From Candidatus Paracaedimonas acanthamoebae (lineage in GTDB: Bacteria > Pseudomonadota > Alphaproteobacteria > Caedimonadales > Caedimonadaceae): a stretch of 64,000 nucleotides of DNA. The notes beneath the pieces are model-generated. The model made no database searches. It was not told where the DNA came from and worked only from the letters and a program-made list of their open reading frames with translations. A program made the translations under genes and the position numbers. The first letter of the stretch is position 1; each line of letters starts with the position of its first letter. Positions 56,016 to 64,000 of the stretch are shown here, piece by piece. The stretch spans positions 21,676 to 85,675 of the forward strand of contig JAFKGL010000015.1 in NCBI GenBank assembly GCA_017307065.1, given 5' to 3'.

Positions 56016-56283
56016 GTCAATCCGTCTAAAAATTTAGCCAGACAACTTGTAAATTAACAATTTGGCATATAATAATTTTCTTTAAGATTTTTTTTATTGT
56101 AGAATTACAAAAAATTTTATGTCTGCAACGTAAATATAAAGCAATTAAGAATAATTAGCGCTTGCTCTCAAGTGCCTTAAGCCGAAGTCCTACTTAAATA
56201 AGAATTGTTTAATTTTAAAGATTCTAAATACTTAAAGATTGTTTATCTTGAAAATAAGTTTCCTTGATTCACTCTAAAAATCT
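56016..56283 (-). other. Intergenic region upstream of the RodZ-like gene
   Basis: About 270 AT-rich bases without a plausible gene. It must hold the promoter of the RodZ-like gene and the 3' end of the monooxygenase transcript. No confident promoter or terminator seen. Confidence 0.4.
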
Positions 56284-57309
56284 TTAACCTATTTTTATTT
56301 TTTCTCGCATTTCAATGGCGGTAAGAGCTTGAGTCATAAGTTCTTCAACGATTTCTTTAGCGGGTTGCTCTTTATTCACAAGACCAACGCTTTGCCCTGC
56401 CATCACCGAACCTGTTTCAATATCGCCATCAATAACAGCACGACGCAAAGCACCTGCCCAATATTTTTCAATCTTAAGTTGTCCTTCTTTAAGATCAACT
56501 TCACCAGCATTAACTTGATCAATAATCTGCCGCTGGAATTCAATAAATTCTTTAGTTCCTTCATTTTCCAAGGCACGCACGGGAATGACAGGAAAACGTG
56601 GATCAAGCTGTGGAGAAATAGTAGCTTCTCGAGAAGAGGCACGAATAAAGGCTTGCTTAAAATTAGGATGAGCCCTGCATTCTGAAGCACAAACAAAACG
56701 AGTCCCCAACTGGCACCCAGAAGCTCCCATCTCAAGATAACTTAAAATAGCTTCACCACGACCTATGCCACCGGCAACAAAAATAGGGACTTCTTTTAAG
56801 ACAGGAATGATTTCTTGCGCTAACACAGATGTTGTCACAGGTCCAATATGCCCGCCTGCTTCATGGCCTTCAATCACAAGAGCATCGACTCCCATTCGGA
56901 TTAATCTTTTTGCTAAAGCCAAAGCTGGAGCAAAACAGATCATTTTAATTCCAGCATTTTTAACTGCTTTAATAGATTCAGCATTCGGCAACCCACCTGC
57001 TAGGATGATATGACTGACATGATGTCGAATACAAACCTCAATAAGTTCAGGAAGAGCTGGATGAAGTGTAATTAAATTTACCCCAAAAGGTCGATTTGTC
57101 AGTTTTTTTGTTTCAGTAATTTCCAGATCAAGGTGATGCGGTTCCATTGCTCCACAAGCAATGACTCCAAATCCTCCAGCATTTGAAATAGCTGAAACCA
57201 AGTGGCGCTCTGATACCCAAGTCATGGCTCCTGCAAGGATAGGTACTTCAACGCCTAAAAAATCTTTTCCACGTTGCCATAAAGAGTTTAAATATGAATG
57301 TGCTTGCAT
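56284..57309 (-). CDS. Nitronate monooxygenase / FabK-like flavoprotein
   Basis: The product from ATG 57309 has 341 residues (the frame is open to 57372). It is an NMO/2-nitropropane dioxygenase family TIM barrel: VPILAGAMTWVSERHLVSAI, NAGGFGVIACGA, PFGVNLI, ALVIEGHEAGGHIG and the FMN-binding FVAGGIGRGEAIL followed by GASGCQLGTRF. Such proteins either oxidise nitronates or, as FabK, reduce enoyl-ACP. The sequence cannot decide between them. It is preceded by 216 bp without genes. Confidence 0.85.
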   Translation of the reverse strand: MQAHSYLNSLWQRGKDFLGVEVPILAGAMTWVSERHLVSAISNAGGFGVIACGAMEPHHLDLEITETKKLTNRPFGVNLITLHPALPELIEVCIRHHVSHIILAGGLPNAESIKAVKNAGIKMICFAPALALAKRLIRMGVDALVIEGHEAGGHIGPVTTSVLAQEIIPVLKEVPIFVAGGIGRGEAILSYLEMGASGCQLGTRFVCASECRAHPNFKQAFIRASSREATISPQLDPRFPVIPVRALENEGTKEFIEFQRQIIDQVNAGEVDLKEGQLKIEKYWAGALRRAVIDGDIETGSVMAGQSVGLVNKEQPAKEIVEELMTQALTAIEMREKIKIG

Positions 57310-57630
57310 ATTAGATTTCCAAATCAAATTATTTCCTTCTGCATAATCTTCTTTGTCAAAACAGGCAAGCATTTTTCATCATAAAATTTAATCTTAAAGA
57401 AAATGACTAATGCTTTTTCATTAATATTACTAATGACTTAAGTTAATATGATAATTATTGTATATTTTTTATAGATAATTTTTATTAATTCAATTAGTTA
57501 TTACATATAGAATCTTGCATCAAAAGATCATATAAAATAGCTAATTTTTCAAGTTTTTACTATTTAAACTCAAAATATTATGTAAAAAATGTACTTTACA
57601 ATAAGCTCTTCTTTTATAGGGCTTAAAAAC

Positions 57631-58461
57631 ATGCTACTTTCCAATGATAAAAATGCAAATTTTGAAATTTTTGAGATCTTAAGAATGACTTCTTTTTTCG
57701 CAAATGTTGGTCGGATTTTTCTAAACTTCCTTCAAGGAACAGGCCATCTTATAATTTTCATAAATCAAACCATCACTATGGGAATTCGCCCACCTTATTA
57801 TTCACGTCAAATTTTAAAGCAAATTATTAATATCGGATATTTTTCACTTCCTGTCGTTGGATTAACGGCAATGTTTACCGGAATGGTACTTGCTTTACAA
57901 AGCTATACAGGTTTTGCGCGATTTTCTGCAGAAGGCGCTGTTGCAACGGTTGTTGTCCTCTCTATAACCCGTGAACTTGCCCCTGTTCTTGCAGGTTTAA
58001 TGGTTGCAGGCCGTATCGGTGCCGCAATTGCTGCAGAACTTGGGACTATGCGTGTCACTGAACAAATTGATGCCTTATCAACTCTTTCAACTGATCCTCT
58101 GCAATATCTTGTGATGCCTCGTGTTATTGCTGGCATATTTACACTTCCTCTTCTTGTTTTAGTTGCGGATATCATTGGGGTCTTTGGCGGGTATCTCGTT
58201 TCAATTTATAAATTAGGCTTTAACCCTGGGAATTATCTCCATCAGACCCTTCAATACCTAAAAGCAATTGACGTTATCTCAGGTCTTATTAAAGCTTCCG
58301 TTTTTGGCTTTTGCATTAGCATAATGGGATGTTACCATGGATATTATTCTAAAGGTGGTGCTCAAGGAGTCGGAAGTGCTACAACCAATGCTGTTGTTTC
58401 TTCTTCAATTTTAATTCTTATTTTTAACTATTTATTGACAGCGGTTTTTTTTGATAAATGA
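57631..58461 (+). CDS. mlaE: MlaE-type ABC permease (phospholipid transport)
   Basis: I use the ATG at 57631 (276 residues) with AGGG nine bases before it; an ATG at 57589 is also in frame but lacks a ribosome site. MlaE motifs are clear: GLTAMFTGMVLALQSYTGFA, RELAPVLAGLMVAGRIGAAI, AAELGTMRVTEQIDAL and FGFCISIMGCYHGYYSKGGA. With MlaF it moves phospholipids between membranes, keeping lipid asymmetry. The ATGA overlap with the next gene couples the two. MlaD is not in the window. Confidence 0.93.
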   Translation: MLLSNDKNANFEIFEILRMTSFFANVGRIFLNFLQGTGHLIIFINQTITMGIRPPYYSRQILKQIINIGYFSLPVVGLTAMFTGMVLALQSYTGFARFSAEGAVATVVVLSITRELAPVLAGLMVAGRIGAAIAAELGTMRVTEQIDALSTLSTDPLQYLVMPRVIAGIFTLPLLVLVADIIGVFGGYLVSIYKLGFNPGNYLHQTLQYLKAIDVISGLIKASVFGFCISIMGCYHGYYSKGGAQGVGSATTNAVVSSSILILIFNYLLTAVFFDK

Positions 58462-59234
58462 CAAAACATAAGCTTCCACGAATCATTTTAAAGAATGTCC
58501 ATAAATCATTTGGGTCTAAGAAAGTACTTCAAGGATTAGATTTGGAAATCTTACCCGGTGAGTCTTTAGTCATTATTGGAGGATCAGGTACCGGAAAATC
58601 TGTGATGTTAAAGTGTATCCTTGGCCTCATACAAGCCGACAAAGGCAGCATTCAAATTGATCAAAAAGAGATTATCAATGCCTCACGCTCTGATTTAGAT
58701 AAAATACGCCATAAAATAAGCATGCTTTTTCAAGGATCTGCATTATTTGATAGCCTCCCTGTTTGGGAAAACATTAGCTTTTCTCTACTTCAAGAAAAGA
58801 AAATGCACCGTATCCAGGCACGCTCATATGCGATTGAGAAATTAGCTTCAGTCGGTTTACCTGAAGAAGTTGCAGATCTCTATCCCGCTGAACTCTCAGG
58901 TGGAATGCAACGTCGTGTTGCCCTTGCCCGTGCAATTGCACCAAAACCAGAAATCTTATTTTTTGATGAACCGACTACAGGACTTGATCCCATTATGGGA
59001 GGAATCATTAATGATCTAATTAGGGCAAGTGTAGACGACTTGGGCGCAACAGCAATTACCATTACACACGACATGGCGAGTGCAAAAAAAATAGCGGATA
59101 GAATTGCAATGATTTATGAGGGGAAAATTGTCTGGCAAGGAGATGTAACGTCTATTGAAAAAACCGATAATCCTTATGTACAACAATTTATTCATGGCCG
59201 TACTCAAGGACCCATCAAAGTGGATGTAAAATAA
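58458..59234 (+). CDS. mlaF: MlaF-type ABC ATPase
   Basis: The 258-residue ATPase has Walker A GGSGTGKSV, LSGGMQRRVALARAI and Walker B ILFFDEPTTGLDPIMGGIIN. LSGGMQRRV is characteristic of MlaF. Start overlaps the mlaE stop by 4 nt (ATGA). It is 1 nt upstream of radA, so the four genes likely form one transcript. Confidence 0.94.
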   Translation: MTKHKLPRIILKNVHKSFGSKKVLQGLDLEILPGESLVIIGGSGTGKSVMLKCILGLIQADKGSIQIDQKEIINASRSDLDKIRHKISMLFQGSALFDSLPVWENISFSLLQEKKMHRIQARSYAIEKLASVGLPEEVADLYPAELSGGMQRRVALARAIAPKPEILFFDEPTTGLDPIMGGIINDLIRASVDDLGATAITITHDMASAKKIADRIAMIYEGKIVWQGDVTSIEKTDNPYVQQFIHGRTQGPIKVDVK

Positions 59235-59235
59235 T

Positions 59236-60594
59236 ATGGCAAAACCCACTGTTCTTTATGTATGTCAACAGTGCGGCATGAGTCATCCTCGATGGACAGG
59301 ACGCTGTAATGGATGTGAAAGTTGGAATACTCTTATTGAAGAAGTCCAAACTTCTTCACCAGCTTCTAAACATCAGAAACAAACGCGAGGAAAAGTTATT
59401 GAATTTTCGAAATTAGCAGAACAATCGCCTCCTTTACCCCGCGCTCTAACAGGGCTTGCTGAATTTGATCGTGTTTGTGGCGGCGGCCTTGTACCAGGTT
59501 CTGTCATTCTTGTGGGTGGAGACCCTGGCATTGGAAAATCAACGTTATTATTACAAGTTGCAGCCCTATTAAGCCAACGTCAGCCTTGTTCTTATATCTC
59601 CGGAGAAGAGGCTGTTGAACAAGTACGAATGAGAGCTCATCGCTTACACTTGCAAGAATCGCCTTTACTTTTAGCATCAAGCACAAATGTGGGCGAAATT
59701 ATTGCATCCTTAGATCATCCTAATGCGGCTCCCTTGATCATCATTGACTCAATTCAAACAATGTCAATTGATGCTATTGAATCTGCTCCAGGTTCTGTTA
59801 GCCAAGTTCGAGCGGCTGCTCATGAATTTACCCGTCTTGCTAAAAAACGGGGTATTACCGTTGTTATGGTAGGTCACGTAACAAAAGAAGGGATGATTGC
59901 TGGCCCCAAAGTCTTAGAACATATGGTCGATACAGTCCTTTATTTTGAAGGAGAACGAGGACATCAATTTCGGATTTTAAGAGCTGTGAAAAACCGTTTT
60001 GGAGCGACAGATGAAATTGGTGTTTTCGAAATGACACAAGCAGGATTACAAGAAGTCGCAAACCCTTCAGCACTTTTCCTTTCTGAGCGTCAAGGAGAGG
60101 CCAGTGGATCTTCTGTTTTTGCCGGCATTGAAGGAACTCGCCCTTTATTGGTAGAAATACAAGCGCTTGTTTCTCCTGCGGCTTATGGAACACCTCGACG
60201 TGCTGTCATTGGATGGGATGCAAGCCGACTTGCAATGGTTTTAGCTGTTCTTGAAACACGCTGTAATATTCCCTTTAGTACACGGGACGTGTATTTAAAT
60301 GTTGCTGGAGGATTAAAGATTTCCGAGCCTGCAGCTGATCTTGCTGTGGCCTCCGCTCTTATGTCTGCTTTAAGCGGAAAATCTCTTCCAAATGATGCTA
60401 TTTTTTTTGGAGAAATTGGCCTTTCAGGAGAACTTCGTTCTGTTGGACAGAATGAACTACGCCTTAAAGAAGCTGCTAAACTTGGCTTTAAGCAAGCTTT
60501 TTTACCTCCCTGTCGCCAGAAAAATACATTAAGCCAAGATTTAGGTGTTCGACTCCATGAAATTTCTCTATTAAGAGATTTTGCCCACTTTTAG
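59236..60594 (+). CDS. radA: DNA repair protein RadA
   Basis: The 452-residue protein has the N-terminal zinc finger CQQCGMSHPRWTGRCNGC, Walker A GGDPGIGKST, the RadA-specific KNRFGATDEIGVFEM and a C-terminal Lon-like domain (about 290-452; PAADLAVASALMSAL). It is a branch-migration helicase for recombination and repair. Confidence 0.96.
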   Translation: MAKPTVLYVCQQCGMSHPRWTGRCNGCESWNTLIEEVQTSSPASKHQKQTRGKVIEFSKLAEQSPPLPRALTGLAEFDRVCGGGLVPGSVILVGGDPGIGKSTLLLQVAALLSQRQPCSYISGEEAVEQVRMRAHRLHLQESPLLLASSTNVGEIIASLDHPNAAPLIIIDSIQTMSIDAIESAPGSVSQVRAAAHEFTRLAKKRGITVVMVGHVTKEGMIAGPKVLEHMVDTVLYFEGERGHQFRILRAVKNRFGATDEIGVFEMTQAGLQEVANPSALFLSERQGEASGSSVFAGIEGTRPLLVEIQALVSPAAYGTPRRAVIGWDASRLAMVLAVLETRCNIPFSTRDVYLNVAGGLKISEPAADLAVASALMSALSGKSLPNDAIFFGEIGLSGELRSVGQNELRLKEAAKLGFKQAFLPPCRQKNTLSQDLGVRLHEISLLRDFAHF

Positions 60595-60668
60595 AATGAA
60601 ATTTATGAATTGAAAATCACCTTATTTTTATTTAGTAATAATGCAAATTTATGATGTGAATAAAGCTA

Positions 60669-61367
60669 ATGATCGAATCTTCTTTTATTATTTCCGAATT
60701 TAATGCCATTGATATGGGAATTCTTTCCATTTTGGCGTTATCTGCTTTGATTGGTATCCTACGTGGTTTTACGCGGGAATTTTTTGGAATTGCAGGTTGG
60801 GCAGGAGCATTTTTTGTAACAATCTGGGGCGTCCCTTTTCTGCAACCTCTCGTATATAAATGGGTTGGAAACTCACTTCTTGCCGATATTATTGCAGCAT
60901 TAGGTTTATTTATATTTTCTTTTGTCACCTTTATGACACTTATTCGAGCTCTGTCTAATCGTGTTAAAGGCAGTATTCTTGTAAGTTTAGACCGTTCTCT
61001 CGGGCTTCTTTTTGGTATATTGCGCGGCAGTGTTATTGCTATTTTTCTCTTTTTTATGAGTAATTTTTTATGGAAACCTGATCATCGTCCTCTTTGTCTT
61101 TTATCTGCAAAATCCTATCCTTTTCTCTTAAAGAGCGCAGAAACCATCCTTTTATTTTTTCCAAAAGGCTTAGTTTCTATAGAATTTTTCAAATCTAAAA
61201 TTGAGGCTTCTAGCACTTTCCTTCAAAATCCTGAAAAGCTTATGGAAGCACTTTCACAACCTAAACCTAAAGAAAATGAGAAAAATAAAGCGGATGGGTA
61301 CCGCACTCAACATCGACATTCAATGGATCGACTTATTCAAAATTATAAAACGGACGAAGAAGCTTAA
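60669..61367 (+). CDS. CvpA-family membrane protein
   Basis: The 232-residue protein has four hydrophobic helices in the first 150 residues with the CvpA pattern ALIGILRGFTREFFGIAGW and RSLGLLFGILRGSVI, then a basic C-terminal tail. CvpA is linked to colicin V export in E. coli, but its function is unclear. The start codon follows 74 nt without a strong ribosome binding site. It is convergent with lon, 18 bp apart. Confidence 0.88.
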   Translation: MIESSFIISEFNAIDMGILSILALSALIGILRGFTREFFGIAGWAGAFFVTIWGVPFLQPLVYKWVGNSLLADIIAALGLFIFSFVTFMTLIRALSNRVKGSILVSLDRSLGLLFGILRGSVIAIFLFFMSNFLWKPDHRPLCLLSAKSYPFLLKSAETILLFFPKGLVSIEFFKSKIEASSTFLQNPEKLMEALSQPKPKENEKNKADGYRTQHRHSMDRLIQNYKTDEEA

Positions 61368-61385
61368 TTTAGACTAGTCTCTAGT

Positions 61386-63143
61386 TTATCTTCGGCTAAC
61401 CATTCCATTCATCAATTTATCATGCGTTGGCATGCGTTCAAGCGCAATTGAAAAAGCCTCTTCGACCTTTTTAATAGGAATAATATCTAAAGCAGCTTTA
61501 CAACTCTCTGGGACCTTATCAAGATCACGGACATTATCTGCTGGAATCAAAACTTTCTTAATCCCTTCCCTCTGAGCTGCTAAGAGTTTTTCTTTAAGCC
61601 CACCAATAGGCAGTACATTACCATGTAATGTTATTTCGCCGGTCATTGCAACATCATGGCGTACGGGGATTCCTGTAAAAACAGAAACGATGGAGACAGC
61701 AGCAGCCACACCAGCTGAAGGGCCATCTTTTGGAGATCCTGCTTCAGGCATATGAAGATGAATATTTTGTTGCTTAATAATTTCAGGATTAATTCCAAAA
61801 GCATTAGCATGGGCTCGAATATAGCTTGCAGCCGCATTAAAGGATTCAACTGTCATATTTCCGAGCGAACCTGTCGTAAATACTTTTCCAGAACCTGGCA
61901 TAATGACAGCTTCAATAAATCCTAAATTCCCCCCAGCACCAGAAGCTGCTAATCCTGTGGTTACACCAACTTGGTTGACTTTATGAGCACGTGTCCTAAA
62001 CACTTTCTCTTGACCAGCATAACTTTCGAGATTTTCTTTCGTGATGCTGATAAATGTTTTTCCTTTTAAAATAAGCTCTTTTGCAGCTTTTCGGCAAATT
62101 TTTGCTATTTCCCGTTCAAGTCCTCTCACACCTGCTTCAAATGTATAACGTTCTATCAAAAGAGGTATAAGCTCTCTATCAAGAGAAAATTCATTTTCTT
62201 TAAGACCATTCATTTCCATCTGACGAGGAATTATATGGCGTTTTGCAATTTCTTGTTTTTCTTGCAGAGTATATCCTTCAATCGTTACGATTTCCATACG
62301 ATCAAGAACGGCCTTGGGAAGATTAGAAAGATCATTAGCCGTTGCAACAAACATTACTGAACTAAGGTCTGCACCAATTTCCAGATAATGATCAAGAAAA
62401 GCATTATTTTGTTCAGGATCGAGTAACTCTAAAAGTGCAGCAGAAGGGTCTCCAGACCAATTCATTCCTCCAACTTTATCAATTTCATCAAGCAAAATCA
62501 TTACATTCGTTGTTTTTGCTTTCTTAAGTGCTTCAATAATGCGACCAGGACGAGCACTTACATAGGTTCTCATATGTCCACGAATCTCGGCTTCATCTCT
62601 TATCCCACCAAGAGGCACTCTTTGAAATTCTCGACCTAATGCACGAGCGATAGACTTTGCCAGAGATGTTTTTCCAACGCCAGGCGATCCTAATAAACAA
62701 AGAACAGGCACTTTTTTATGTCCTGCACGCTTTTGTGCTGCTAGATATTCAATAACACGATCTTTTACCTCAACTAATCCATAATGATCCTCATTTAAAA
62801 TCTTCTCGGCTTCTGCGAGATCAATTTCTTTTTGATGATTTTCTGGAACCCAAGGAAAACTTAATAGCCAATCAAGATATTTGCGAATTTCAGCTGCTTC
62901 AGGAGAAAAAGGATTCATATTCCATAGACGTTCAAATTCAGCTAGTGCCTTTTCACGTGCTTCCGATGTAAGCTTTTTATTTTTTATACGTTCACGAATT
63001 TTCTCAAGTTCAGCTTCAAAAAAATTTTTCTTGTCTGCTGATTGAATTTGCCCTTGAGAATCACTTAAAGGATTTTGAGGTAAAAACAGATTTCCCAAAA
63101 ATAATGAAAAATAAAGAGCAAGAAAAATTTGTATCATTTGCAC
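61386..63143 (-). CDS. Lon protease lacking the N-terminal domain, with N-terminal hydrophobic segment
   Basis: The 585-residue protein starts with a hydrophobic stretch (MQMIQIFLALYFSLFLGNLF), not the Lon substrate-binding domain of about 300 residues. From residue 40 on it is ordinary Lon: helical KIRERIKNKKLTSEAREKAL, RKYLDWLLSFPW, Walker A GSPGVGKT (152-159), MLLDEIDKVG and the protease site with Ser476 in PKDGPSAG and Lys519 in GGLKEK. All catalytic residues remain. It is probably anchored or exported, or a shortened paralogue. Intact Lon may be elsewhere. Confidence 0.85.
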   Translation of the reverse strand: MQMIQIFLALYFSLFLGNLFLPQNPLSDSQGQIQSADKKNFFEAELEKIRERIKNKKLTSEAREKALAEFERLWNMNPFSPEAAEIRKYLDWLLSFPWVPENHQKEIDLAEAEKILNEDHYGLVEVKDRVIEYLAAQKRAGHKKVPVLCLLGSPGVGKTSLAKSIARALGREFQRVPLGGIRDEAEIRGHMRTYVSARPGRIIEALKKAKTTNVMILLDEIDKVGGMNWSGDPSAALLELLDPEQNNAFLDHYLEIGADLSSVMFVATANDLSNLPKAVLDRMEIVTIEGYTLQEKQEIAKRHIIPRQMEMNGLKENEFSLDRELIPLLIERYTFEAGVRGLEREIAKICRKAAKELILKGKTFISITKENLESYAGQEKVFRTRAHKVNQVGVTTGLAASGAGGNLGFIEAVIMPGSGKVFTTGSLGNMTVESFNAAASYIRAHANAFGINPEIIKQQNIHLHMPEAGSPKDGPSAGVAAAVSIVSVFTGIPVRHDVAMTGEITLHGNVLPIGGLKEKLLAAQREGIKKVLIPADNVRDLDKVPESCKAALDIIPIKKVEEAFSIALERMPTHDKLMNGMVSRR

Positions 63144-63189
63144 TAACCGTCAATTAATTGTGACTATTTGTTATATAATATAATACCCT

Positions 63190-63216
63190 AAAAAAGCAAG
63201 TTTATAATAAACTTGC
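63190..63216 (-). terminator. Terminator after pntB
   Basis: The perfect palindrome GCAAGTTTA-TAA-TAAACTTGC (63196-63216) is followed on the minus strand by TTTTTT (63195-63190). It ends the pntB transcript. Confidence 0.85.
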
Positions 63217-63312
63217 CTTGAAACCTAGATGGTTACAAAGGCAAGCTTAAAAAATACACTTCTTCTAATTTCTATAGACAGCTAACCTATCATAAGAAAT
63301 CACTTCAGATTT

Positions 63313-64000
63313 CTATTCTATTGCTTTAATAACTTCTTCACATACTTTTTTAGCATCGCCAAAAAGCATCATTGTATTATCACGATAGAAAAGTTCATTA
63401 TCAACCCCTGAATATCCTGCAGCCATAGATCTCTTTACAAACAAAACTGTTTGTGCCCTTTCAACATCCAAAATTGGCATTCCATAAATAGGGCTACTCG
63501 GATCTGTCTTCGCAAGTGGATTGGTAACATCATTTGCACCGATAACAAAAGCCACATCTGTTGTAGGAAAATCTCTATTGATTTCGTCTAATTCGAGTAC
63601 ATCCTCATAAGGAACATTAGCTTCAGCCAAAAGCACATTCATATGCCCAGGCATACGTCCAGCAACAGGGTGAATCGCATAACGAACTTGAGCCCCTTTT
63701 TGCTTAAGAAGATCCGCCATTTCACGCAAAGCATGTTGTGCTTGTGCTACAGCCATACCATATCCAGGAACAATAATAACAGATTTTGCATTTGCCATAA
63801 TAAATGCGGCATCTTCAGCACTCCCAGCTTTAACAGGACGTTGCTCTGTTGATGTTGTCGTAGAAATAGCTGAAGTATCACTTCCAAATCCACCCAAAAT
63901 AACATTAAAGATAGAACGATTCATTCCTTTACACATGATATAACTCAAGATTGCACCTGAAGAACCGACAAGAGCTCCTGTAATAATGAGGAGATGGTTA
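63313..64000 (-). CDS. pntB: NAD(P) transhydrogenase subunit beta, 3' part (gene runs off the window)
   Basis: The frame is open from 63999 through a stop at 63313-63315. The segment contains [16 protein letters not shown], the last membrane helix, and the NADP-binding domain: [52 protein letters not shown] and [17 protein letters not shown], ending with FGDAKKV. PntB pumps protons while making NADPH. The 5' part lies beyond the window, so length and start are unknown. An internal TTG at 63948 is not the start. Confidence 0.94.
   Translation of the reverse strand, partial: NHLLIITGALVGSSGAILSYIMCKGMNRSIFNVILGGFGSDTSAISTTTSTEQRPVKAGSAEDAAFIMANAKSVIIVPGYGMAVAQAQHALREMADLLKQKGAQVRYAIHPVAGRMPGHMNVLLAEANVPYEDVLELDEINRDFPTTDVAFVIGANDVTNPLAKTDPSSPIYGMPILDVERAQTVLFVKRSMAAGYSGVDNELFYRDNTMMLFGDAKKVCEEVIKAIE

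Noticed and set aside
63313..63948. Complete 211-residue protein starting at TTG 63948
   Set aside because: The frame continues upstream with the last PntB membrane helix, so the gene is cut by the window edge.
1..64000. CRISPR arrays
   Set aside because: I saw no regularly spaced direct repeats and no cas genes.

Overview
The window is an AT-rich stretch of an alphaproteobacterial chromosome. Three things point there: a TIGR02300-type zinc-ribbon protein, a HAD-UbiA type protein and a B12-dependent class II ribonucleotide reductase (NrdJ), all with alphaproteobacterial character. Low GC, tight packing, overlapping convergent genes, TTG starts and a few decayed or shortened genes suggest a host-associated lineage such as Holosporales/Caedibacter-like endosymbionts. 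The lineage is inferred from protein character only.

Layout. 1-5.4 kb: 5' part of an Atm1-type ABC exporter, then nrdJ behind two NrdR-like boxes. 5.5-8.5 kb: LOG-family hydrolase, kdsB, the SRP RNA, ruvX, a DUF167 gene and tRNA-Thr. 8.1-11.1 kb: leftward cluster of a WecA/MraY-like transferase, znuC, znuB and a half-size mazG; tRNA-Gln follows. 11.3-17.9 kb: TIGR02300, cmk-rpsA, a class A PBP and prfB with its +1 frameshift site. 18-19.7 kb: tRNA-Ser(TGA), a 1.5-kb gene-poor stretch with palindromic repeats, and tRNA-Ser(GCT).

19.6-29.4 kb is a genomic island. The 3' part of tRNA-Ser(GCT) is repeated perfectly (64 bp) at its far end, and an integrase relic lies just inside the left end. The cargo is a leftward operon: a 50-residue Gly/Asp/Asn-rich peptide gene, a JmjC/cupin-4 oxygenase, an aldo/keto reductase, a SelA/DgaE-like PLP enzyme, a DUF1015 (DGHHR) protein and an ABC exporter. 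A consensus promoter with an inverted repeat at the start site precedes the peptide, and a hairpin follows it. I read this as a candidate ribosomally made, modified and exported peptide pathway. A decayed serine recombinase and a hipA-hipB toxin-antitoxin pair (toxin first) fill the rest.

29.5-34.6 kb is the leftward translation/envelope cluster rpsB-tsf-pyrH-frr-uppS-cdsA plus a DUF6314 gene. 34.7-37.2 kb holds a HAD protein with a degenerate UbiA-like tail and a fusion of a solute-binding domain to a TRIC/UPF0126 channel. 37.7-43.6 kb is a rightward run: RNase E/G, BepA-like protease, DsbA-like protein, AMP nucleosidase. 43.5-49.8 kb runs leftward: alpha/beta hydrolase, an ABC importer with two tandem binding proteins, and RNase D. 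49.9-57.4 kb: aspS, then prmC, prfA, hisS, a RodZ-like gene and a nitronate monooxygenase/FabK-like gene. 57.6-61.4 kb: MlaE-MlaF, RadA, CvpA. The window ends with a Lon protease lacking its N-domain but carrying an N-terminal hydrophobic segment, and the 3' part of pntB.
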